64,000 bases of DNA from Ceratobasidium sp. AG-K (lineage: Eukaryota > Basidiomycota > Agaricomycetes > Cantharellales > Ceratobasidiaceae), in assembly GCA_037039685.1 (NCBI GenBank), contig JAWNGF010000005.1:2356001-2420000 (forward strand). Reading direction: 5' to 3'. The position numbers were made by a program, and so were the translations under genes. Positions 9,439-20,600 of this stretch are shown one piece after another. Position 1 is the first letter of the stretch, and each line of letters starts with the position of its first letter. The notes below the pieces were generated by a model. The model worked only from the letters and a program-made list of their open reading frames with translations. It did not search any database and was not told the origin of the DNA.

Positions 9439-12400
9439 CTGTGTGTGGAGAGACCAAAAAACCGGCAATAGGAACAATGTACTTTAGAGCAACAAATGAG
9501 TCAACCATTGTTTATGCAAACGTTGCTGGAATCACAGAACTCATCCCAACCCTCATTGATTCTGGAGCATCAAGGAACTTCTTGGACATCTCTTGGGCTC
9601 AATCCAACAATATTCCACTCATGGAACTTCCCACTCCGAGAAAAGTGATTGGTATCCAAGGGAAGGAACTCTCTCACCAAATACGTTTCAAAGCTAAGCT
9701 GGAACTAGACGTGGAGGGAAGAACCTTCAAACAAGTCTTCTTTGCCATGCCTACTGGGGAAACTAAACTCATCCTGGGACTGGAATGGTTAGAAGAAGCA
9801 AACCCGGTCATTGATTGGAAAACAAGGCACATATCATGGCGGTCAGAACCCATCCAAGCAAGAACGGCCTCAATAGACGACCTACCCAAAGAATTCAAAG
9901 AATTTGCCAATGTCTTCAGTGAAGAGAAATTTAAAAGAATCCCGGATCATTGTCCATACGACTGCGCCATTGACTTCAAGGAAGGAGCTGAACTTCCGAA
10001 ACCAGCCAGACCTATCCCACTATCTCCAGCAGAATCAATTGCACTAAGAGAATACCTGGATGAAGAAATCGCAGCGGGAAAGATCCAACCAAGCAAATCA
10101 CCCATTGCATCACCTTGTTTTTTTGTCAAAAAACCGATTGATCAAAAGAATCCAGGGGCAGTTCGCCAACTACGACTTGTTCAAGACCTCAGAGGAGTAA
10201 ACGCCATTACAAAGGACGACAGATTCCCAATGCCCCTAATGGAAGACCTCCTGGATAAAATCAAAGATGCGAAAATTTTCTCCAAGATCGATCTATGCAT
10301 GGGTTTCAACAACATCAGGATCAGAGAAGGCGACGAATGGAAGACAGCTTTCAGAACAAAAGAAGGACTCTTCGAATACGTCGTCATGCCTTTTGGACTA
10401 AAAAACGCACCCGCCATTTTCCAAAGATATATGAACCACATTTTCCATGACCTTATCGACGTATGTGTCATCGTATACATTGACGACATCTTAATCTTCT
10501 CTAAGGACAGAAGCCAACATACCGTGGATGTCAGAAAGGTACTAAAGATCTTACTGGAGGAAAATCTTTTCGCAAAGCTTCCAAAATGCGAATTCTTTGT
10601 CACCAAATTGACATATACGGGACTTGGAATCAGCAATTCGGGCATCTCAATGGAGGAAGAAAAGGTCAAGGCAATAAAGGAATGGAAGGAGCCAAGAACA
10701 GTCAAGCAGGTCCAAGCATTTCTAGGATTCGCGAATTTCTACCAAAGATTCGTACCAAATTTCAGCTGATTAGCAAAACCACTGACGACCTTGAGAAGAA
10801 AGGAGAACAAATGGGAATGGGGAAACAATCAGCAGGAAGCATTTGAAGCCCTAAAAGCAGAAATCAGCAAGGAACCCACCCTACGCCATCCGAACCCTGA
10901 CAAACCCTTCTTCTTGGAAACAGACGCAAGTGGAGTAGCAATGGGAGCAATCCTGTTGCAAAGGCAAGATGATGGCTACCTACACCCTATTGCTTTTCTT
11001 TCAAAATCTTTCAACAAGGCTCAACTCAACTACGACATCCACGATAAAGAACTTATGGCAATTATAGAATCTTTAACACATTGGAGGCTATACCTCAAAG
11101 GAACAAAGGACCCTATCACCATCTACACCGATCATAGGAACCTACAGTTCTGGAAGGAAGCAAGAACCTTCAACCGTCGACACGCAAGATGGCACCAATT
11201 GCTTGCTTCCTATAACTTTGACATCATATACCGCCCTGGAATCCTGTCATCTAAACCAGACCTATTGTCTAGACAATCAGACCATGAAGACACCCCCACG
11301 CCTGAACAAGTTATGATAGCGGTCGAAAGATTCAAGGGATTTATGGGACAAGTAGACACAGACATCATAGAAACTATCAGGGAAGCACAAGAAACAGACG
11401 AGGGGTTGGCACAAATCAAAAAAATCTGCAAATCAAGGGAAACGCTACCAAAAACCCTACAACACAGTGCAAAAGATTATGATTTCAAGGAGGGACTATT
11501 ATGGTTCAAAGGAAGGATTTATGTGCTAGAAGACAAGGAATCCAGGCTGGCCATCATGCGAGTTCACCACGACTCAAAAATCGCGGGTCATCAAGGACAA
11601 GCTAGAACTTTGGAACTAATATCGAGAAGATACTTCTGGCCGGGAATGAAACAAAGCGTAAACAGATACGTGGAATCCTGTGAAACTTGCCAACGGACAA
11701 GGGGATCAAAGTCGATAGTTCCGATCAAGCCTCTAGAGATTCCAAAAGGACCATGGGAAGACATAGCGTTTGACTTCGTAGTGAAATTACCAAAATCGAA
11801 AGGAGCAGATAGCATCTTAGTAGTGGTGGATCGATTCTCAAGAATGGTGCATTTCATACCCTGCAAAGAATCTCACACGGCAAGCGACCTTGCAAACCTT
11901 TTCGTCACAAATGTTTGGAAACTACATGGCTTTCCAAAAAGCACGATCTCTGACCGAGGGACTACTTTCAACTCCAAACTCATGAAAGCCATTCATGAGA
12001 GAATTGGAACCAGCCCAGGTTTCAGCACTGCCTACCACCCCCAAACTGATGGAATAACGGAGAGAATCAATCAATGGATGGAAGGCTGGCTACGATCATT
12101 TGTCAACTACCAACAGGATGACTGGGCGGACTTGTTGCCTATTGCGGAATTCAGCTATAATCTACAGAAGCACCGCGTAACAGGTAGTTCCCCTTTCGAA
12201 ATTGTCTACGGTAGGGAACCACTGTGGAATGTCTCAGCAGAAGAATCAGAGGTTCTGGAAGCAAACAGCATCACGGAAAAATGGCGCAAAATCCAGGACG
12301 AAGCAATTGCGTCAATGGAAAGCCAAAGGCTCCCAGAAGAAGAACCAAGAAACGAATACAAGGAAGGAGATCTAGTATGGCTTTTGGGAAGGAACATTCA

Positions 12401-13265
12401 AACAAAAAGACCATCAAAAAAGCTGGATAACAAGAAACACGGGCCGTTTGTGGTGAAACGAAGGATAGGGTCACACGCTTATGAGCTGACTTTGCCAGCA
12501 ACAATGAGGGTGCACCCTGTTTTCCACATTGACTTGCTCAGTCCTTACAAAGAACACACAGAATTCAGCCGAAACCAACCCCGACCACCGCCGATCATAA
12601 CAGAAGAAGGAGAAGAAGAATATGAAGTAGAGAAGATTTTGGACTGGAAAGAGACAAAGGACGGTCTTTTTTACAGGGTCAGATGGAAGGGTTATGGAAG
12701 TGAAGAAGACACAGAACAAAGAGCGGAAGATTTTGGTCACCTTTCAAAGATCATCAAGGACCTTCTACGCCAACACCCCGAAGCTCCCACGCCATCTAAC
12801 TACGTCCCAGGGAAGATAAAAGGCAGAGGGGGCGCAATTGATAGTGACATCTGCAAAACTTGCAACTACTCCAGAACACATTCTCAACTCTACTCTCTAA
12901 ATTGTTTTTGCTCTCCACTATGCCTGCCGTCTCCCGTACCACCATCGCCAACAACCTCACCCACGTCCTCGAAGGACCTGCCTTTGCCACGGCAAGGATC
13001 CTCGACTCCGGAGCCGCCCTCTACATCTTCAAGAGGTCGCAACAAGGCTCGGGAAGAATGCACTTCAGAGCCTCGGACGACATCCTCCACTCGGACCTGG
13101 GGGAATTCCAGTGGGTCGGAAAAAAATGGCCAACACGAATGCAGCTCCTGCAGAAGGACATATTTGTCTGCCGGGGGTGCGCCGCATTCCAGGTCTTGGA
13201 GGTTGTCCTCCTCTCCACCCACATGCTCGGAGTGGTCGAATGGGGACAAGAAGGAGCGTACTTGA
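9384..13265 (+). pseudogene. Ty3/gypsy copy B pol: protease, RT, RNase H, integrase, chromodomain
   Basis: This frame is open from 9384, in -1 relative to gag. Domains in order: protease LIDSGAS (about 9556), RT with YIDDILIF (about 10475), an in-frame TGA at 10767-10769 (fits CGA to TGA), RNase H with FLETDASG (about 10912), integrase HHCC zinc finger (about 11560-11700), integrase core with D, D and E residues (about 11755-12070), and a chromodomain with YEVEKILDWKE and RVRWKGYG (about 12620-12740). Beyond about 12830 the frame stays open to 13265 but is low-complexity and overlaps ORF3, so the true end is uncertain. Apart from the single stop the enzyme is well preserved. Confidence 0.95.
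9414..9455 (+). promoter_or_regulatory. -1 ribosomal frameshift signal between gag and pol
   Basis: The heptamer G GGA AAA (9414-9420) is in the gag frame and slips exactly into the pol frame. A 5-nt spacer follows, then an inverted repeat GGTCTC (9426-9431) / GAGACC (9450-9455), extendable by two G-C pairs across a one-base bulge. The gag stop lies inside the loop. Copy A keeps heptamer, spacing and hairpin. Confidence 0.7.
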
Positions 13266-13684
13266 GCGAGTGGGTACCAGGTTACGACGGAAGGCAGCCA
13301 ACGCTCCGACCTAGATGGAACAATGCCTGGGACGCCAACTACAAGAGGGACCTGAGCGACTGGAAGATGGAAAGGGGAAGGTACCAAAAAGAGAAGTTTG
13401 AATGGGCGCCGAACTGGTGGAAGTGGGAGGAGGCGGATGTGTTGGCATGGAAGGAGGCAGAACCTGATGTGCGACAATGGGATGAGGAGTTTGTGGAGAC
13501 CCAGAAGAGGGTTTTGGACTGGTCCAAGGCGGACTGGACGAAGGAAGAGACTTGGGAGGAATGGGAGAAGTTCTCGGACCAACCGGGAAATACCGTGTTC
13601 AATCCCATCGACCTAACCTTGGAGGAAGATGAAGGGCTTGAGGAGTATATGCTGAGGAAAGGGAAGGACTGCGTGGTGCAGTAA
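12920..13684 (+). CDS. Gypsy ORF3: tryptophan-rich acidic protein of unknown function
   Basis: A 254-residue ORF from ATG 12920 to TAA 13682-13684, between the pol chromodomain and the polypurine tract, in a different frame from pol. The N-terminal half is mixed, with the motif VCRGCAAF. The C-terminal half is highly charged and holds ten tryptophans within about 60 residues (near KFEWAPNWWKWEE and DWTKEETWEEWEKF). I recognise no domain; it has no signal peptide or obvious membrane helix, so it is not env-like. It is intact although gag and pol have stops, and a homologous fragment in copy C (4263-4567) shows mainly synonymous change. It could be made from a spliced or subgenomic RNA; nothing here shows how. 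Confidence 0.7.
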   Translation: MPAVSRTTIANNLTHVLEGPAFATARILDSGAALYIFKRSQQGSGRMHFRASDDILHSDLGEFQWVGKKWPTRMQLLQKDIFVCRGCAAFQVLEVVLLSTHMLGVVEWGQEGAYLSEWVPGYDGRQPTLRPRWNNAWDANYKRDLSDWKMERGRYQKEKFEWAPNWWKWEEADVLAWKEAEPDVRQWDEEFVETQKRVLDWSKADWTKEETWEEWEKFSDQPGNTVFNPIDLTLEEDEGLEEYMLRKGKDCVVQ

Positions 13685-13713
13685 GTCCATTCAGGTCCCC
13701 CAAACGGACTCTT

Positions 13714-13725
13714 AGGGGGGAGTAA
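13714..13725 (+). other. Polypurine tract of gypsy copy B
   Basis: AGGGGGGAGTAA lies immediately 5' of the 3' LTR. It is the expected plus-strand primer site, and the same tract precedes the copy C 3' LTR. Confidence 0.75.
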
Positions 13726-14183
13726 TGTCGTGAGCTAGCTCACTCCATCGGACTCGCCCGTCACCGCGCCCGCCTGTCTTCCCTCTTTGTGTTACGTTCC
13801 CCGTTTCCATTTGCCGCGTTGCCACCTTCTTGTGGTTATTCTGTTACATTGTGTAACGCGACTGTGCTTTGTACGAGTCATGCCTGTTCATACAGCATGA
13901 CTCACATGGACACTCCTGACTGGCTGTTATGTATGACTCGTGTGGCTGCGCTTTGTATGACTCGGTCTCTCTCTGAATATATATAGAGGACCAACAAGCC
14001 TGGTAACCCCAGCTTGTTTTGTCTTGTCAAAACATCCCCTTCGAGTGACACTTTGAACCACCCCTACCCTCAAGAGCCTACAGATGCTTAAGTGTGTTGC
14101 GGTTCAAGAGGTCACTTAGGTCTTAGTGCCGTCCACTCTCTGTCGCGGCTTGTCTCATAGCCACCAAGAAGAAGCTTACGACA
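13726..14183 (+). repeat. 3' LTR of gypsy copy B
   Basis: 458 bp, same length and ends as the 5' LTR (6951-7408), about 98% identical by eye. The right flank ATCGT resumes the DIRS RNase H coding sequence. Confidence 0.95.
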
Positions 14184-14581
14184 ATCGTAAGGCCTTTTAT
14201 TTTAGGTGCCCACCGGAAATTGAACGCACTTCGAATTTTTGCGAGGTGGCTATGATAATTTCAGCCTTACAATGGGTTCTCTCTCTTAGCTTTCCGCGTT
14301 TCCCTCGAATCCTCATATATTCGGACAACTTGGCCGCGGTTGAAGTTTTCAGCTTGATGCAAGGATACGCACCCTATTATGCTATGACGATTCAAGCCGC
14401 CGCTTGGATTCACGACCACGACGCCTTGTGGCGGACCCTTCACGTTCCCGGCTTCGATAACCAGATTGCTGACTATCTTTCTAGAGGTATGCTTGACCGC
14501 GTTCAAGCTCTCGATCGGTCTCTCCTGATTGCGGATTTTACACCGCTTCCCAACATTTACCCAGGATCACCAGAAATGTAA
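14184..14581 (+). pseudogene. DIRS RNase H, right part
   Basis: Continuation of the frame left at 6950. If gypsy B and one 5-bp target copy are disregarded, the reading frame is in phase. It holds typical DIRS RNase H blocks: the acidic EVAMIISALQW segment, IYSDNLAAVEVF, and the C-terminal VPGFDNQIADYLSRG. It ends at 14579-14581. The region 14582-14758 before the recombinase shows no separate gene. Confidence 0.85.
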
Positions 14582-14758
14582 CCCCGGCATCCTCAATAGG
14601 TCTTAGATTTTCGTACCACCCTCAGTCCCTACGTAATCTACGACCGCTTCTGGTGGGAGTGCTACTTGACCCTCTCGCTAATCGGCTATCCTTCTCGCTT
14701 GTGGCCCTACCCCTTTATCATTCCTTTTTGGCTTTCTACCCACGCATATACCATCAAA

Positions 14759-15790
14759 ATGCCGGTCGACGACTCAGCACTCGTCCCGACCTCCCACAAA
14801 ACCCGTCAACCAGCTTGTTCTCCGTGGTCGGTTGATCAACTCCGTCACGAGCGCGCCATCGCCTTGGGCTTCGCACTCGAAACCCGTACTCAACATGTCT
14901 ATAACTCCTCCACCGTTAGCTGGCTCACTTTCTGCAAGCTTCACGGGTTTTCAAATGAACCAACCGCCGACTCTCTGTCTTTCTACGCCGTCTGGATGTG
15001 TGGCGCTGAAAACCCTGTCAAACCATCAACTATTATTGGCTACCTATCAGGAATTTGCAGTAATCTCAAACCTTTCTATCCCTCAGTCCGTACCATTCGG
15101 AACGACAAATTAGTCAGTCGGACGCTAGCCGGTCTGAAACGAAGGTTCGGGACCGCGGCCCAACAAAAGCGCGCCGTCACCGTTCAGGAAGTCGCCGACA
15201 TTTACATCGTACTCAAACTTTCTGGCGACTACGACGATATTCTTTTCCTTGCCATTCTGCTTGCAGGGTTTCATGGTCTCCATCGACTCGGTGAACTTTG
15301 CTGGCCTAACGAGAAGCAATTTCAGTCCTACCGCCGACTCATTGTTTGACACTCCGTGACTGTCGACGACTCATCTTTTTCTTATGTCCTACCCGCACAC
15401 AAGGCTGATCCCGGTTTCGAAGGAAGTCACATTCGAATCGTGAAACGTTGGGAAATTATCGACCCAATCCCAATCCTAAAACGATACCTAGAGGCTCGCG
15501 ATGCACGCTTTATGGGCTTCCTCGAGTTGTGGATTACTGATTCGGGCGTCACGCCAACAAAATCGTGGTTTATCGCGCGCCTAAAACGTTACGGTGCCGC
15601 AGACCTGACTGGCCATTCACTTAGATCGGGAGGGGCGACCGCGCTAGCTCTGGCGGGGGTGCCGGATACTTTCATCCAGAAAATGGGTCGTTGGTCGTCG
15701 GAAGCCTGGCAAGGCTATGTTCAGGCTCACCCAACCGTCCTTCACTCGTTAATGGAGAACTCTCAGGCTTCGCAAGCCGCTCAGCCATGA
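14759..15790 (+). pseudogene. DIRS tyrosine recombinase with one nonsense codon
   Basis: Lambda-integrase-like recombinase, which replaces the DDE integrase in DIRS elements. From ATG 14759 it has an N-terminal SAM-like core-binding region (SWLTFCKLHGF), the first catalytic arginine in GFHGLHRLGELCW (about 15280), the HxxR box in TGHSLRSGG (about 15620) and the tyrosine in SEAWQGYVQAHP (about 15715). A TGA at 15347-15349 interrupts it between the first arginine and the HxxR box and fits a CGA to TGA change. Otherwise the frame is intact. RT, RNase H and this enzyme on one strand identify the element as DIRS-like, not Crypton. Confidence 0.88.
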
Positions 15791-17618
15791 CCGTCGATCG
15801 CTATCGGGTCTTTACTTCCCCCAGTGTTTTTTCACTTTTCCTTTCGTCTTTTGTGAGTTTTTTCCCTCGCAAAGCCTCCATTTTTTCGTCTTCGACACAT
15901 CTCTCTCTCTTTCACCTCCATCCCTTCCCCTCATCGCGTCTAGAGGACGCTTTTGCTCCGTGATAGGGAGCGCTTTGCTCGTGTCTCGGCCAATTCCACT
16001 CCGTTTCCATTGGGCGGCCGCTCCGCGGCTCGCCCGGCTCCGCTATTTTCCCGCGCGATCACATAAGCCAGGTCACGACCTCGTCGTGTATTCTCTCGTC
16101 GTTCATCGAGCACGGGTTGAACGCTTACGAGTTGCGATGCTGATTGAGTAACACTATGGGCGCCTAGGTCCCTGATGATCTGGGACATCTTCGGGGTCTT
16201 CATAAGGCCGAGGTCATCAATGATTCAAAGCAAGAAGTTGCTCTGGATAGCTCGGGGTACGAGGTATTCGATAAGTGTAAGGAGGTTATCACTACATGAG
16301 TGGTTTGGTACTCTGCCAGCGGGTGTCTAACATCGGGTGGGAGAGTCACGTGTGGGGGAGCTTCTGTCAGTATGCTCAAATCGACTTGCATTCGCCCTCC
16401 ATCACCAAAACTTCGACACATAATCTTTGAGCTGTTCTCATTGGGATGCTTATAATCGCTTAACTTTCGTTGTCTGTCACAGTAGGTGTTTTATCCGGAT
16501 ACATTACGCGACGGGAAGCCCAGCGGTGGTTCAGCAGCATAAACGCAACTCGTGTGCATAACGATCTGGCATTACGTTCAAGTCGTTGTCTTGATCTCAT
16601 TCGTACTGCTACCCCTAGCTGACTTCTGGCGGACGCCCCACCCCACCTGCAGCCCTAAACCTGTCCTCTGCCCTGCAAGAAGCACTCAACACTACCCGTC
16701 GCATTTCACCCAATCCACCGAACGCGAAGAGTTTCTCCACTTCCGCGCCCCAGAATCTCACGACCTCAGAACCCGCCGTGCCAACCATGACTCACCTGCG
16801 GGCTCGAGGAACCTTGAAGCGTAAATCAGTAAGCATGGGGCAGCCAATGCTCAACTACCTTCTTGTGAGCCCTATTGGCGCTAATGACTGCGTTCCGCTG
16901 GCTCCATGATAGAACAGCCCTGGGTCTCTTCCTGGCGAGGGACGCGTTCCAAATCCCATTCGTGTATTTACTACAGCGATATAGTGAATTTGGATTCGCG
17001 AAAATCCCACCAGCGTTCGCTTTCTGCGTTCCGTGCGAGAGATGAAGCGGCACTTCATCTTGATAGTCTCCACAACACACGCATAGTTGCCCTAATCTAC
17101 ATACGGCGTGACGTACAGCAAGATAGTCCGACGGCTAGTCACGGGGAAGTTCTTGTTTATTCTAAAGGGTGGCACTACAGTGACACCCGTCGCCCGTTCT
17201 TCCATAGCTTCACTTTCTCGGCGGACGCGCCTAGGGAAGGGTGGCGGAAGGTGGTGCATTGGCTATGGACAATACATAAGGCTAGATAGATGCTCGGACC
17301 CTGACTCTGGATCCCTGTTACAGTGGTTCACCCGCGTCAGAAAAATTGGCTATGCAGGCTGGTGCCAAGAGATATATGTTTGGCGGACGAGGGCGGTGAT
17401 TGCATAGACTGGCCCACGGTAAACAACGATGCAGAAGATGACCTGATTATGTCGGGGGATTGGCTCAAGGAATCACCCGGGGACTGGGAAAGTAGATATA
17501 CAGAGCAGGGAAGGATTGTATTCTAAGTAGACGCAACCTATCGGGAGCAGTGAAATATCAATTTAACTCTCACTCAGCGGTAGAACACAGGAGAAACCTC
17601 AGAACCAAAAAAAAATCG
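15791..17618. other. Intergenic: DIRS 3' region, then diverged duplicated flank
   Basis: 15791-16245 shows no gene. From about 16246 (TAGCTCGGGGTACGAGGTA) the sequence resembles 30158 onward (TAGCTCGGACTCAAGATA), with shared blocks such as GTCACGTG followed by a GCTCAAAT motif and later a CACCCCACCT-rich stretch. It is therefore the 3' flank of the duplicated NWD gene. No convincing coding sequence between 16500 and 17618. Confidence 0.5.
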
Positions 17619-20600
17619 TTACAGAGCGGAATCATAGCAGTCGACCCACGAAGGTCCGATGAGAGCTTTATCGAAGTCAACGCAAAGATATCCTTGCTGA
17701 GCGATCATATAAATGTTCCTTGGGTCTATCAAAAACGATGGCTGTAAATCTGGTGAAACCCAAACCATGTGCTTGGACCCATCCCTCGCATCCACAGCCC
17801 ACCCGTCCGCCTTCAGGCGAAGAGGAAACGAAGTACCGGAAGGCAAATCGGACGGCTACACACAAGTATTGTAAGAAAAGTGTTCGAAGAAACTGACTGA
17901 GGAGAAACACGGGGTGAACTGACCTGTGACCGATCCAATCGGGCGTCCCACATGCGTATGGTGCGGTCGTCAGAGCCGGAGATGATCCGAGTACCGTCTG
18001 GCGAGAATGCAACCGAATAGACGAAGGAAGTGTGCCCTTCAAGAGAACCGAGCACCGTCTCTCCACTCTGTGCGTCCCACATGCGTATGGTACTGTCACT
18101 GGACCCAGAGACGATACGAGTGCCGTCGGGTGAGAATGAAACTGAATGGATCAAGCTGGTGTGCCCTTCAAAAGGACGGTGTACCATCCGTCCACTCTGT
18201 GCATCCCACATGCGTATGGTGTTGTCGCCCGAGCCAGAGATGATGCGGGTGCCGTCGGGAGAGAATGCAACCGAAGTGACCGAGCTGTCGTGCCCTCTGA
18301 TAGGACCGAGCACCGTTTGTCCACTCTGTGCACCCCACATCCGTATGGTATTATCCCAGGATCCAGAGATGATACGAGTGCCGTCGGGCGAGATTGCAAC
18401 TGATAAGACCGTGCTGTTATGCTCTTCGAGAGGGCCAAGTACCATCTGTCCGCTGTGCGCATCCCACATCCGTACGGTATTGTCACTGGAACCAGAGATG
18501 ACGTGATTACCGTCGGGAGAGAATACAACCGAAAGGACATAGCTGTATTGCCCTTTGAGCGGACCTAACCTCGTTACTGTCTGCCCACTCTTTGCGTCCC
18601 ACGTACGTATAGTCTTGTCCCAGGAGCCGGAGGCAATGCGAGTGCCGTCGGGCGAGAATGCAACCGAGCAAACCCGGGCGGAGTGACCTTTGAATGGATC
18701 AAGCACCATCTGCCCGCTCTGCGCTTCCCACATGCGTATGGTACTGTCTTCAGAGCCAGAGATGAGGCGAGTACCATCGGGCGAGAATGCAACGGAAAGG
18801 ATGATGTTGGAGTGCCCTCCGAGAGGAATGAGTACCGTCTGTTCGCTCTGCGTCTCCCACATGCGTATGGTCTGGTCGTAGGAGCCAGAGATAATATGAG
18901 TGCCGTCGGGTGAGAATGCAACCGATGTAACCCATCTGGTGTGCCCTTCAAGAGGGCCGAGAACCATCTGTCCACTCTGTGCATCCCACATACGTATAGT
19001 ATTGTCGTAGGAAGCGGAGATGATGCGAGTGCCGTCGGGCGAGAATGCAACCGATGTGACCATCTCGGTGTGCCCTTCGAGGGGACCGAACACCGTCCGT
19101 CCACTCTGTGCATCCCACATCCTTAAGGTGTAGTCGTCGGAGCCAGAGACGATGTGAGTGCCGTCGGGAGAGAATGAAACCGATGTGACTGAGTTGGTGT
19201 GCCCTTCGAGTGGGCCGAGCACCGTCTGTCCGCTCTGCGCATCCCACATCCGTATGGTCTCGTCGCCAGAGCCAGAGACGATGCGAGTGCCGTCGGGCGA
19301 GAAGGCGACCGAAAATACATAGCTAGTGTGCCCTTTGAGCGGACCGAGCACCTTTTCTCCGCTCTGAGAGTCCCACACGCATATAGTTTTGTCATACGAA
19401 CCCGAGACTATGCGCGTATTGTCTAGAGAGAATCCAACCGATCCAACTGTATGCGTAACTTTGTGCCCTTGCAGTGGCCCTTTTATCTTCTTTCCGCTTT
19501 GGACCTCCCAGATACAGATTTCGCCATGCCTAGAACCGGAGACGATGCATGTCCCATCCGATGAGAATCCGAAAGACATGATTATATGCGACGTTTGATT
19601 CAGTGGACCGAGTGTTTGACGTCCCTTCAGTGTGTGCCAGAGGTATATTTGTCCTTGCGAGATAAATGCAACCAGCGAGGCTCTAGGGGAATACGCAAGG
19701 GAAGTTATCTCCCTGTCTACTGTCCACGTAGCCAATAGCGCGTGTACTCGTCTCCCCATCGCTGTTCCATGTAGTTCTATCATTCCCTTCATGCGCTTTG
19801 CGTAGCACTGAGCTATCGGACTTGAGTTGGGCCAGAAAGGCAGCATCGACACATAGATGTGGGGGGTACTCTGGGACACAGTGTGAAACGCAAATTTGGT
19901 TACGAATCGCCATGCATCGTGCACCATTCGCTTCAGATGATCCGGACACAGTTGGACCTATACCTTTGTGAGCTACTGTTAGCATTATGGGGTAATCACT
20001 TACTCGACACCATTCCTCTGCTTGTTGTATCATCTCCACTCCCGTGTGCATATTCTTTGTCAGGTTCATGACCTCCATCCATAGCAATAGTCGTGCCGAC
20101 AGGAAGTCTTCTACTCGCTCTATGATCTCAGTCGACCCCCTGGCATGTTCGAGGTGAGTTGTCCAGTATCGGCATGCGTAGGACATCTGTATCGAGATCG
20201 CCTTCTCTATCCTATCGCTTAGGTTGGGTACCTGCGCGTCCAGTACATCTGAGGTTTCTAAGTTGCATATGTTGAACTGTGGGGTAGTGCTTTTGATACA
20301 GTCAAGGCAATATTTGGTTAGGGCGTGATCCTGCGCGGCCTTGTCACACCAATAGCTCTTCGACCGAGCAGGTTCAAACATATATTCGGGAAAAGACGCG
20401 TGCAGCGTCGCGACCAGTCCGCTCGATTCCGCAACGTGTAGTACGGGCCACAGAGGCGCGATGGCCGCATGTATACGCTCATCGTCGTGTAGACCTAGTA
20501 GTCCAGACAGCGCACTGGCGGTGAGAGGCTCGTGAGCACATAGAACCGTATGCAGCACTTGCTTCGTATCAGCCTTCCCGTCAGCATCCAGCTCGTCGTC

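Larger units (their letters stand above)
6951..14183 (+). mobile_element. Ty3/gypsy chromovirus copy B, near-complete
   Basis: A 7.2-kb element with 458-bp LTRs at both ends, gag, pol and ORF3. Flanking pentamers are ACCGT (6946-6950) and ATCGT (14184-14188), a target duplication with one mismatch. The LTRs differ at nine positions by my count, all transitions. The features place it in the Tf1/sushi-like chromovirus group: self-priming primer site and a C-terminal chromodomain. One premature stop each in gag and pol makes this copy non-autonomous as it stands. Confidence 0.95.
5067..15790 (+). mobile_element. DIRS-like retrotransposon (interrupted)
   Basis: Order gag - RT/RNase H - tyrosine recombinase, split by gypsy B and cut at the left by gypsy C. 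The right terminus was not located; 15791-16245 is pyrimidine-rich and GC-rich sequence without ORFs that may hold the 3' non-coding part and terminal repeats. No methyltransferase-like domain was seen. Confidence 0.8.

Noticed and set aside
12830..13265. Continuation of pol beyond the chromodomain as a functional domain
   Set aside because: Low-complexity S/P-rich reading that lies over ORF3 in another frame; probably a by-product of ORF3 codon usage.
14759..15790. Classifying the tyrosine recombinase as a Crypton
   Set aside because: It is linked in order and strand to RT and RNase H with DIRS-type motifs, which Cryptons lack.
18007..19126. Plus-strand ORFs opposite the WD40 exon
   Set aside because: Antisense shadows created by the repeated WD40 codons; the same happens at 31976-32750.
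18007..19500. Regular ~129-bp direct repeats that might suggest a tandem satellite or CRISPR-like array
   Set aside because: They encode 43-residue WD40 repeats in one open frame; no spacers of fixed length between identical repeats.
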